Source of the DNA: Lysobacteraceae bacterium
GTDB taxonomy: Bacteria > Pseudomonadota > Gammaproteobacteria > Xanthomonadales > Xanthomonadaceae
Assembly: GCA_028293685.1 (NCBI GenBank)
Contig: JAQGOI010000352.1
Coordinates: 1 to 8,500 of the forward strand
Direction: 5' to 3'
Length of the DNA stretch: 8,500 nt
Position numbers and translations under genes: made by a program. Positions 1-6,439 of the stretch are shown here, one piece after another. How positions within the stretch are numbered: the stretch's first letter is position 1; every line of letters starts with the position of its first letter. Below the pieces are notes generated by a model. It was given only the letters and a program-made list of their open reading frames with translations, was not told the DNA's origin and did not search any database.

Positions 1-1822
1 TGCCGTCGCGGCCGTGCAGCCGCAGACCGAGCCAGTGGCGGCCGGGCGACACGCCCGTGACGTCGACGTGGGCCTGGAAGCCGACGCGGGGCTGCAGCGG
101 ATCGGTCGAAATCTTCCAGAAGATCCCGACGCCGGGGTTGTCCAACCCGTACCGCGCGCGGGCCACCGGCAGCCCGTCAAACATCACGTCGACCTGCTTC
201 AGGCCGACACCGTCCTTGAAAGCCCAGCCTGAAACGTCGAACGAGCGCCCTACGTTCTGTCCGGAAACCGGCCGGTCCAGCCAGGCCATGGCCGGCGTCG
301 TACAGACGCCATCGGTCCGATCCTGCTTCAGCGGGAACAACAGGAAACGCTGGCTTCCATGGTCGATGTTCACCACGGTGGGGGGCGGCAGGGGCCCTAC
401 CCGTTCGCACAGTGCGTGGTACTGGGACAGCAGGTTCTTGTACTCGACCTCGGATGCTCCGACGACCAACACCAATGGGCCGGGCCCCAGTTCGCGCCGG
501 CCTGCGACGTCCAGCCCCCACAACTGCAATTGAGGCGCGCGCCCGTGCTTGCGGTTGAGCGGATGCGGGAAGACGGGAATTCCCGGATTATCCAGGTCGA
601 AGCCGAGCTCCGCGCCGTCCTTGAAGTTGTCCGCGACGATGCGTGTTCCGGGCGGCATGGTGGCGCGCAGCGCCTGCACGGTCTTGCCCAGCGCAGACCA
701 TCCGGCGAAGTTGTTGGGATACCACTTTTCGGCGGCCATCTGCGCGCGCAACGAGGGTAAAGCGACGGCCCCGTAGTAGCCCAGCATGGCGACCAGTCCG
801 ATCGTCGCCATCGCGGTCGTGGCCGTGCGCAACCATCGCGGCCACGCCAGCAGCAGCGCGGGCAGCAACGGCAACAACGCGACGTACCCGGGCAGCGGCC
901 AATGGAAACTCACCCGCTCGGTATCGGCAAAAAAACCAAGCGCGAAAAAGCCGAGCACGACCAGCGACCCCAGCCATGCGAAGTACCGGTGCACCAGGTT
1001 GCTGTCCCGACGATGTGCCCACGCCGTAGATGCCAGTGCCGCGAACAGCAACGGTGTCACCAGCAAGGCCTGGATGAGCACGAACCAGATCCCGTCCACG
1101 TGGAATGCCCACGGGTGACGGTCGATCAGCTGGAAGCGCAACCCCGCTTCGGCATTGCCCAGGTTCCACGCCAGCAGTGGGCTCCACGCGGCGGCGCCGA
1201 AGGCAATCGCGACCAGCACGCGCGGATCGCGCAATGCGGCGCGGCCCTGCGGGATCAACAGCAATGCCATGAGACCCACGGCGATCACCGCGATGAAGCG
1301 GTAGTGGCTCAGCGCGCCGATCGCCAGGCCAGCGGCCAGCTCGAGCGCCGCCGTCGCCGTGACTCCGCGCAGCAGGCGGGATCCGGCATCCATGCACAAC
1401 AGCGTGGCGAACGTCATGGCGGCATCAGGCACCGCCAGCACGCCCAGCGTCCCCGCCAAGGGCAGCAACATCGTGAACAGCCCCGCGATCCAGCCCTGCT
1501 CCGGGCTGAACTCGCGTGCCGTGATTCGGGCCACCAGCCAGGGCAGGCAGGCGGCGATCGCCAGGAACGGCGCCCGCAATGCGAGGTGGTGGTTGCCCCC
1601 GATCGCCACGCCCAGGCGCGTCAGCCAGGCCGTGAGCCCCGGCAGGTCGGAATACGCCCACGCCAGGTGCTGGCCCTCCTGCCAGTAGAACGCCTCGTCG
1701 ACGAACAATGGCAGGCGCGCGGCCACGATCACCTTGACCAGCGTCAACACCACCCAGACGCCGATGAACCAGCGCCTGATGTCGGCCTCGTTACGCGTGA
1801 CGGCCTGTCTCGCTACACTCAT
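1..1822 (-). CDS. GT-C family membrane glycosyltransferase (PMT/ArnT-like), 3' end outside window
   Basis: Every codon from the ATG at 1822-1820 down to position 2 is open: 607 residues with no stop, continuing past the left edge. Residues 1-355 are strongly hydrophobic with many membrane segments (for example 18-35, 115-135 and 330-350). After the first segment comes VDEAFYWQEGQHLAW (Asp42-Glu43) and then SDLPGLTAW. This matches the first periplasmic loop of PMT_2/ArnT-type transferases, which typically read DEAYYW...DHPPMVAW and use a polyprenyl-phosphate sugar donor. Residues about 360-607 are soluble and probably periplasmic. From about 508 a segment with SGWAFKDG, VDVMFDG and ARYGLDNPG looks like an Ig-like beta-sandwich appended to the enzyme. 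A GGAAGG ribosome site 8 bases upstream supports the start. Probable role: moving a sugar to lipid A, surface glycan or protein at the inner membrane. Donor and acceptor cannot be read from the sequence. It is divergent from the MoxR cassette. Confidence 0.9.
   Translation of the reverse strand, partial: MSVARQAVTRNEADIRRWFIGVWVVLTLVKVIVAARLPLFVDEAFYWQEGQHLAWAYSDLPGLTAWLTRLGVAIGGNHHLALRAPFLAIAACLPWLVARITAREFSPEQGWIAGLFTMLLPLAGTLGVLAVPDAAMTFATLLCMDAGSRLLRGVTATAALELAAGLAIGALSHYRFIAVIAVGLMALLLIPQGRAALRDPRVLVAIAFGAAAWSPLLAWNLGNAEAGLRFQLIDRHPWAFHVDGIWFVLIQALLVTPLLFAALASTAWAHRRDSNLVHRYFAWLGSLVVLGFFALGFFADTERVSFHWPLPGYVALLPLLPALLLAWPRWLRTATTAMATIGLVAMLGYYGAVALPSLRAQMAAEKWYPNNFAGWSALGKTVQALRATMPPGTRIVADNFKDGAELGFDLDNPGIPVFPHPLNRKHGRAPQLQLWGLDVAGRRELGPGPLVLVVGASEVEYKNLLSQYHALCERVGPLPPPTVVNIDHGSQRFLLFPLKQDRTDGVCTTPAMAWLDRPVSGQNVGRSFDVSGWAFKDGVGLKQVDVMFDGLPVARARYGLDNPGVGIFWKISTDPLQPRVGFQAHVDVTGVSPGRHWLGLRLHGRDG
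1791..1819 (+). promoter_or_regulatory. Possible sigma70-type promoter for the moxR cassette
   Basis: TACACT at 1814-1819 resembles a -10 box (4 of 6 consensus positions). A weak -35 candidate, TTACGC at 1791-1796, lies 17 bases upstream. If used, transcription would begin near 1826 and give the MoxR mRNA a leader of about 130 bases containing both inverted repeats at 1846-1916. The element overlaps the first codons of the divergent glycosyltransferase gene. The -35 match is poor, so this is only a candidate. Confidence 0.25.
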
Positions 1823-1830
1823 TCGGTACG

Positions 1831-1836
1831 CCTTCC
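1831..1836 (-). promoter_or_regulatory. Ribosome binding site of the glycosyltransferase gene
   Basis: On the minus strand this reads GGAAGG, 8 bases before the ATG at 1822. It is the best Shine-Dalgarno match nearby and fixes the start, although the frame remains open further upstream. Confidence 0.6.
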
Positions 1837-1845
1837 AGGCAAGCG

Positions 1846-1873
1846 GCGGAAAGGATGCCGGCCATCCTTCCGC
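1846..1873. repeat. Strong inverted repeat (hairpin 1) in the divergent intergenic region
   Basis: The left arm GCGGAAAGGATG (1846-1857) pairs with the right arm CATCCTTCCGC (1863-1873) across a 5-base loop, CCGGC. This gives 11 base pairs with one bulged A. Neither strand has a T run after it, so it is not a typical intrinsic terminator. It lies 23 bases upstream of the glycosyltransferase ATG and about 80 bases upstream of the MoxR ATG. It could be an operator or a leader-RNA structure. Confidence 0.7.
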
Positions 1874-1883
1874 GAAACAAATC

Positions 1884-1916
1884 GTCGCATTCTGCAGGCA
1901 TGCCGCCTGCGGCGAC
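1884..1916. repeat. Nested inverted repeat (hairpin 2) in the divergent intergenic region
   Basis: The inner arms GCAGGC (1894-1899) and GCCTGC (1905-1910) flank a 5-base loop. The outer arms GTCGC (1884-1888) and GCGAC (1912-1916) are also complementary, separated from the inner stem by an asymmetric internal loop. It starts 10 bases after hairpin 1, so the two make a tandem pair. No T run follows on either strand. Confidence 0.55.
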
Positions 1917-1945
1917 ATTCGTGAGCGATACGTCCAGTACCTCGT

Positions 1946-1949
1946 GAGG
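1946..1949 (+). promoter_or_regulatory. Ribosome binding site of the MoxR gene
   Basis: GAGG lies 5 bases before the ATG at 1955 and favours that start over the in-frame ATG at 1982. It sits in the right arm of a small inverted repeat, ACCTC-GT-GAGGT (1939-1950), which could partly mask it in the mRNA. Confidence 0.6.
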
Positions 1950-1954
1950 TCCGC

Positions 1955-2911
1955 ATGCCAGCAACACCCGCGGCCGCCAACATGCTAACCGACGCCGATT
2001 CGGCAGCCCTGCTCAAGCGCGCGGTCGCCCAGGTCAACACGCTGGTCCTGGGGAAAGCGCAGGAAGTCCGGCTGGCGTTCGTCGCGTTGCTGAGCGACGG
2101 ACATCTGCTGATCGAGGATCTGCCGGGATTGGGCAAGACCACGCTGGCGCATGCGCTGGCGGCGACGCTGGGCCTGGGCTTCCAGCGCGTGCAGTTCACC
2201 TCGGACCTGCTGCCATCCGACATTGTCGGCGTCTCGATTTTCGATGCCCAGGTGCGCCGCTTCGAATTCCACCCCGGCCCGATCTTCGCGCACGTACTGC
2301 TCGCCGACGAGATCAACCGGGCACCGCCACGGACACAGAGCGCGCTGCTCGAAGCCATGGCCGAACACCAGGTCACCATCGACGGGCACACGCATCCGCT
2401 GCCCGACCCGTTCTTCGTCATCGCCACGCAGAATCCGGTCGACCTGGCCGGCACCTATCCGTTGCCCGACTCGCAGCTGGATCGATTCCTGCTGCGGCTG
2501 ACCCTGGGATATCCGGGCGAGGAAGCCGAGCGCGCGCTGCTGTCGGGCACCGATCGCAAGGATCTGATCGCGCAGGCGATCCCGGTGCTGGGCGCGACCG
2601 ATGTGCTCGCGCTACGCAGTGCCGTCAGCCGGGTGCATGCCAGCGACTCATTGATCGGCTACGTGCAGGCACTCGTGACGCGCAGCCGACAGCATCCCGG
2701 CGTACGTGTCGGGCTGTCGCCACGGGCGGGCATCGCACTGTTGCGGGCAGCGCGCGCCTACGCGTTGTTGCTGGGACGCAAGCATGTGCTACCCGACGAT
2801 GTGCAGGCACTCTTCGCCGCCGTGGCGGCGCATCGCCTGGTCGCGGACATCGATGCCGGCAGCCACGCATTGCTCGCCAAATCCATCCTGCACGCGGTGC
2901 CGGTCGACTGA
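1955..2911 (+). CDS. MoxR-family AAA+ ATPase
   Basis: A 318-residue cytoplasmic ATPase with the full set of MoxR motifs: Walker A EDLPGLGKTT (54-63), Walker B HVLLADEI (113-120) followed by NRAPPRTQSALLEAMAE, sensor 1 IATQNP (156-161), LDRF with Arg177 as the likely arginine finger, and sensor 2 GLSPRAG (253-259, Arg257). MoxR proteins are chaperone-like ATPases that help mature or remodel partner proteins, typically encoded beside DUF58 or von Willebrand A proteins. Length is normal for the family. The start at 1955 is chosen for its GAGG site. An in-frame ATG at 1982 would remove only nine residues. It is the first gene of the cassette, and its stop lies 2 bases before the DUF58 ATG, which implies translational coupling. 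The likely client is the DUF58/TgpA membrane pair. That is inferred from context. Confidence 0.95.
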   Translation: MPATPAAANMLTDADSAALLKRAVAQVNTLVLGKAQEVRLAFVALLSDGHLLIEDLPGLGKTTLAHALAATLGLGFQRVQFTSDLLPSDIVGVSIFDAQVRRFEFHPGPIFAHVLLADEINRAPPRTQSALLEAMAEHQVTIDGHTHPLPDPFFVIATQNPVDLAGTYPLPDSQLDRFLLRLTLGYPGEEAERALLSGTDRKDLIAQAIPVLGATDVLALRSAVSRVHASDSLIGYVQALVTRSRQHPGVRVGLSPRAGIALLRAARAYALLLGRKHVLPDDVQALFAAVAAHRLVADIDAGSHALLAKSILHAVPVD

Positions 2912-2913
2912 AC

Positions 2914-3882
2914 ATGGCTGGCGCGCCAGGCCTCACCCTTCGCCAGCGGCTCGATGCCTGGACGCGACCGCGGCAGCCCGAAAGCCTGCCGGTGTACTTC
3001 GACCGTCGTCGCGTGTACATCCTCCCCACGCTTTTTGGCCTGTTTTTTTCCGCGCTGTTGCTGGTCATGTGGGTCGGCGCGCTCAACTACAACAACAACC
3101 CCGCCCTGCTGCTGTGCCTCCTGCTCGCAGGGGCGGCCAACACCAGCCTGCTTGCCGCACATCTGCAACTGACTGGATTGCAGATCGTGGCGGCAGCCGC
3201 CGATCCCGTACCTGCCGGATCGATGCTGGAAATGCGATTGCACGTGCGCGCCAAGCCAGGACGGCAACGGCGCGGCCTGCGCGTGCATGCCGGCGCAGGC
3301 CCGGCGGTGTTGTCGCTGGTCGATGGCAATGGCCAGGCGGTGCTGGCCTTGCCGACGCATAAGCGCGGTTGGCTGGAGCCCGGGAGAATGCGCATCGAAA
3401 CCACCCGCCCCCTGGGCTTGGCGCGCGCCTGGGCCAACGTCTGGCCCGACGCACCCGTGCTCGTCTATCCCATGCCCGAAGCGCACGGCCCACCACTGCC
3501 CGAAGAAGGCAGCGGAGCGATCGCGCGGGCGCGCTTGCACGCCAGCGGCGATGACCTCCACCACCTGCGCCCCTACCGCCGTGGCGATGCGCGCCGCGCG
3601 ATCGCCTGGAAGCCATCCGCTCGGCGCGACGCATTGCTGGTTCGCGAGTTCGAGCAACCGCTGGGTGCCGACGTCGTCCTTGACTGGAACCTGCTGTCGA
3701 TGGAGTACGAAGCACGGATCCGGCGCCTGGCCCGTTGGGTCGACGATGCCGAACGTGAGGGACGCCGCTCCATCCTGCGCCTGCCCGGACAACAAGCACT
3801 GGGGCCGGCGTCGGGCGCCGCGCACCGCCACGCGTGCCTGCGCGCGTTGGCGTTACTGCCTGCATCCGACGCATCGGTTTGA
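2914..3882 (+). CDS. DUF58 domain membrane protein
   Basis: A 322-residue protein. A basic N-terminal stretch is followed by two membrane segments (about 34-53 and 63-83), then a soluble region. The DUF58 signature spans about 212-247: GDDLHHLRPYRRGD, then AIAWKPSARRDALLVREFE, matching the family pattern of a YRRGDxxRxIxWxxxAR core followed by an (R)EFE element. DUF58 proteins have no established biochemical activity. They are almost always encoded next to MoxR ATPases and often next to transglutaminase-like membrane proteins, as here. No clear Shine-Dalgarno precedes the ATG, and the 2-base gap suggests coupling to MoxR translation. The orthologous position in P. aeruginosa is PA2874, between moxR-type PA2875 and tgpA (PA2873), from memory. 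A run of seven T at 3043-3049, inside the first membrane segment, is unusual in this GC-rich DNA. Confidence 0.94.
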   Translation: MAGAPGLTLRQRLDAWTRPRQPESLPVYFDRRRVYILPTLFGLFFSALLLVMWVGALNYNNNPALLLCLLLAGAANTSLLAAHLQLTGLQIVAAAADPVPAGSMLEMRLHVRAKPGRQRRGLRVHAGAGPAVLSLVDGNGQAVLALPTHKRGWLEPGRMRIETTRPLGLARAWANVWPDAPVLVYPMPEAHGPPLPEEGSGAIARARLHASGDDLHHLRPYRRGDARRAIAWKPSARRDALLVREFEQPLGADVVLDWNLLSMEYEARIRRLARWVDDAEREGRRSILRLPGQQALGPASGAAHRHACLRALALLPASDASV

Positions 3883-3892
3883 GTACAGCCGT

Positions 3893-5851
3893 TTGAACAC
3901 GCGCCCGCCCGCGCTTTCACTGGATGCGCAGAGCCGCGTGTGGGTACTGCTCGCCGCGGGTGCCTGCCTGTTGCCGCTGATACTTCAATTGCCATCGCTG
4001 GTCGCGTTGGGATTGGGTGCCGCCGCGGTGCTGGTCGTTGCAGCGTCCTGGCGGCGTCCCTTGCCCGCGTTGGTGCGATGGCTGCTCCCCCTGGTTCTCG
4101 TCGGTGGCGTGCTGGCGGTTTCGCATTTCGCGTTCGGCCGCGACACGGCCTGCGCATTGCTGGCGGCAATGCTCGCGGTAAAACCCGCCGAAACGTTCAC
4201 CCTGCGCGACGGCCGCAGCCTGCTTGGTTTTGCCCTGTTCGCACCCTTCGCCACGTTCCTGCTCGACCAGGGGCCACTCTCCCTGCTGCTGGGTCTGATC
4301 GGATCGACACTGGCGCTGGCTGCCCTCTTGCGGCTGGCGGAGCTCGAGTCGGGCGATGGCCGCCACCCGCGCACCGCTATCCAGCGCCTGATAACGATCG
4401 CGAAGATGATGGCGATTGGCCTGCCGCTGGCGTTCGTGGTGTTCTGGTTGTTTCCTCGCCTAGCCACCCCGCTGTGGGGAGTTCCGCAACGGGCGATGGC
4501 ACGTCCAGGCTTGTCCGATCACATGGCGCCGGGCGAATGGGTCGATCTGCTGAACGACGACACCACTGCGTTGCGCGTGCAGTTTTCGGGGGCGACGCCG
4601 CCCACCTCGCAGATGTACTGGCGCGGCCCCGTGCTCTGGAATTTCGACGGGAGAACCTGGACACAGGCACGGTGGTTGCAGGGCATCCCGGCAGCACCCA
4701 TGCGCCCGGGCGCGTCACGCTGGAACTATGAACTCGAACTGGAACCGACCGACGGCCATCAACTGGTCGCGCTCGATCTGCCGACCGCAACTCCCAGCGG
4801 CGCGCGGTTGTCGATCGACTACGGTCTGTACAGCCAGCAGCCACTGACGGCACTGACGCGATGGACGCTGCACTCGGCGCCGCCGGTCGAATTTCAACCC
4901 CGGCTGCAGCACACCTTGCGTGCGATGGCACTGGCGTTGCCGCCGGGATACAACCCACGCACGCTCGCGCTCGCGCAGAAGTGGCGTCGCGACGCCGGCG
5001 GCAATGACGACGCCATCGTCCAGCGCGCGATGCAGATGATCCGCAAGGACTTCGCATATACCCTTGCCACGCCGTTGCTCGGCCGCAACTCGGTCGATGA
5101 ATTCCTGTTCGACCAGAAGGCGGGCTTCTGCGAACACTTCAGTTCAGCGTTTGTCGTGCTGATGCGCGCGGCCGGCATCCCCGCACGAGTGGTCACCGGT
5201 TATGTCGGCGGTTACCGCAACCCGATCGGTAGTTACTGGCAGGTGCGGCGTTCGGACGCCCATGCGTGGGCGGAAGTCTGGCTGGCTGGCCGCGGCTGGG
5301 TGCGGGTCGATCCGACGGCCGCGGTCGCACCGGATCGGATCTACGACACGCTCGCCGACCGGGCACCCGGTGCGGACGCTTTGCTGGGCGCGTGGGTGCC
5401 GGCGCCGATTTTCAATGCGGGGGACTGGCTGCGCCGCGGCTGGAACGATTTCGCCTTGGGTTTTGATGCGGCGCGCCAACGCAATCTGTTGCGCCCGCTG
5501 GGGTTGAACAACCTCGATTCCGGACGCTTGATCGGCCTTTTTTCCGGCATGGCCGTGTTGGCGCTGCTGTGGATGGCGTGGCTGACCGCACGGGTGGAAC
5601 GCGAGCCGAATCCAGTGCTCCGCGCCTGGCATCGGTTGGATCGGCGTTACGCTCGCATCGGCCTGGGACGCTTCGCCCATGAGCCGGCAGCGCGATGGGC
5701 TGAACGGGTCAGCCTGGCCCTTCCACACGCCGCCCCCCAGCTGTACGAACTAAGCTGGCGTTTCAATAACTGGCGCTACGCTAGCGGACAACCGGGCCGA
5801 GAAGCTGTCGCGCTGGTCAAGTCGATTCGCCAACACCGTCCCGTTCGCTGA
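3893..5851 (+). CDS. tgpA: TgpA-type membrane transglutaminase-like protein (DUF3488 + transglutaminase core)
   Basis: With a TTG start the protein has 652 residues. It has about six N-terminal membrane segments within residues 15-190 (TgpA_N/DUF3488), a large periplasmic region, a transglutaminase-like core, a C-terminal membrane segment (about 545-567) and a cytoplasmic DUF4129-like tail. The papain-like triad is intact: Cys413 in GFCEHFSS, His457 in DAHAWAEVW and Asp473 in VDPTAAV. The 44- and 16-residue spacings equal those of P. aeruginosa TgpA (Cys404, His448, Asp464, from memory), a protein reported as essential there. The natural substrate is unknown; cell-envelope protein or peptidoglycan-linked targets are plausible. 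The frame stays open upstream into the DUF58 gene, but that part is Arg/Cys-rich with no family resemblance. TTG at 3893, giving MNTRPPALSLDAQSRVWVLL, is the best start. GTG at 3938 is the alternative. The gap to DUF58 is 10 bases. Confidence 0.95.
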   Translation: MNTRPPALSLDAQSRVWVLLAAGACLLPLILQLPSLVALGLGAAAVLVVAASWRRPLPALVRWLLPLVLVGGVLAVSHFAFGRDTACALLAAMLAVKPAETFTLRDGRSLLGFALFAPFATFLLDQGPLSLLLGLIGSTLALAALLRLAELESGDGRHPRTAIQRLITIAKMMAIGLPLAFVVFWLFPRLATPLWGVPQRAMARPGLSDHMAPGEWVDLLNDDTTALRVQFSGATPPTSQMYWRGPVLWNFDGRTWTQARWLQGIPAAPMRPGASRWNYELELEPTDGHQLVALDLPTATPSGARLSIDYGLYSQQPLTALTRWTLHSAPPVEFQPRLQHTLRAMALALPPGYNPRTLALAQKWRRDAGGNDDAIVQRAMQMIRKDFAYTLATPLLGRNSVDEFLFDQKAGFCEHFSSAFVVLMRAAGIPARVVTGYVGGYRNPIGSYWQVRRSDAHAWAEVWLAGRGWVRVDPTAAVAPDRIYDTLADRAPGADALLGAWVPAPIFNAGDWLRRGWNDFALGFDAARQRNLLRPLGLNNLDSGRLIGLFSGMAVLALLWMAWLTARVEREPNPVLRAWHRLDRRYARIGLGRFAHEPAARWAERVSLALPHAAPQLYELSWRFNNWRYASGQPGREAVALVKSIRQHRPVR

Positions 5852-5878
5852 CCCGCTGCACACGGTCGCCTGTCACCT

Positions 5879-5882
5879 GGAG
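5879..5882 (+). promoter_or_regulatory. Ribosome binding site of slp
   Basis: GGAG lies 6 bases before the ATG at 5889. It gives slp its own initiation signal, unlike the coupled genes upstream. Confidence 0.6.
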
Positions 5883-5888
5883 CCAGCC

Positions 5889-6389
5889 ATGAATGCCTTT
5901 CCCGCAAAACCGCGCCTCGTTGCTGTCGCTCTCGCAGCACTGCTGGTCGGCGCGTGTGCTTCTCAACCCCAGCCCCTGCAGGGACAATTCACTCCGATCA
6001 CGCCGCGCGTGGCGGCGGATCACGACAGCACCGGGGCCGCGGTGCGCTGGGGCGGTCGCGTCGTCTCGGTCAATCCCGGTGAGAACCGGACCTGCTTCGA
6101 GATGTTGTCGACCCAGCTTGACGTCACCGGCAGGCCGTATTGGAGTACCGATCAGGTCGGTGGTCGCTTCATTGCGTGCCGGACCGGGTTCTACGATCCG
6201 GCGTTATTCCAGACGAACCGGGAAGTCACGTTCGTCGGCCGTGTCGATGGCTACGAAAATCGCCGCATCGGCGGTTACGACTACCGCTTCCCCCACGTGG
6301 CTGCCGATGTCGTGTATCTGTGGCCGGTACGCGAGCGCGTCAATGTGGTGACGCGTCCAGCGCCGTGGCCATGGTGGGGCTGGTGGTAA
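5889..6389 (+). CDS. slp: Slp-family outer-membrane lipoprotein
   Basis: A 166-residue secreted lipoprotein. It has a type II signal peptide with lipobox VGAC and the lipidated cysteine at residue 23. Position +2 is Ala, so it should be sorted to the outer membrane. The Slp domain covers about residues 38-147 with VRWGGRVVSVN, GRFIACRTGFYDP, VTFVGRVDG, GGYDYRFP and VVYLWPV, the order seen in E. coli Slp (starvation-inducible lipoprotein, slightly longer). Cys69 and Cys97 could form a disulfide. The molecular role of the family is unknown beyond an association with stationary phase and stress. After the domain comes an odd Trp-rich tail, RPAPWPWWGWW. The gene follows tgpA by 37 bases with its own ribosome site, so it may be the last gene of the MoxR cassette. 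No convincing separate promoter was seen. Confidence 0.92.
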   Translation: MNAFPAKPRLVAVALAALLVGACASQPQPLQGQFTPITPRVAADHDSTGAAVRWGGRVVSVNPGENRTCFEMLSTQLDVTGRPYWSTDQVGGRFIACRTGFYDPALFQTNREVTFVGRVDGYENRRIGGYDYRFPHVAADVVYLWPVRERVNVVTRPAPWPWWGWW

Positions 6390-6439
6390 GCCCGCTGCAC
6401 ACCGGGATTCCCGCGACGGTTTGAAACGACTCGAACCGA

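Noticed and set aside
574..585. Perfect 12-base palindrome CGGGAATTCCCG
   Set aside because: It lies in the middle of the glycosyltransferase coding region and encodes ordinary residues; chance is the simplest explanation.
588..1924. Long open frames overlapping the left region (plus strand 902-1924; minus strand 588-1397 in another frame)
   Set aside because: They are rich in Arg, Gln, Ala and Gly with no domain or membrane pattern. The overlapping minus-strand frame encodes a coherent glycosyltransferase, so these are shadows of GC-rich coding DNA.
2758..3831. A 357-codon minus-strand open frame opposite the MoxR and DUF58 genes
   Set aside because: Composition is typical of an antisense shadow, and both opposite-strand genes have clear family motifs.
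3287..3892. N-terminal extension of TgpA from the ATG at 3287
   Set aside because: The translated stretch is Arg/Cys/Ser-rich, overlaps DUF58 in another frame and has no TgpA-like membrane segments. The true protein starts near 3893.
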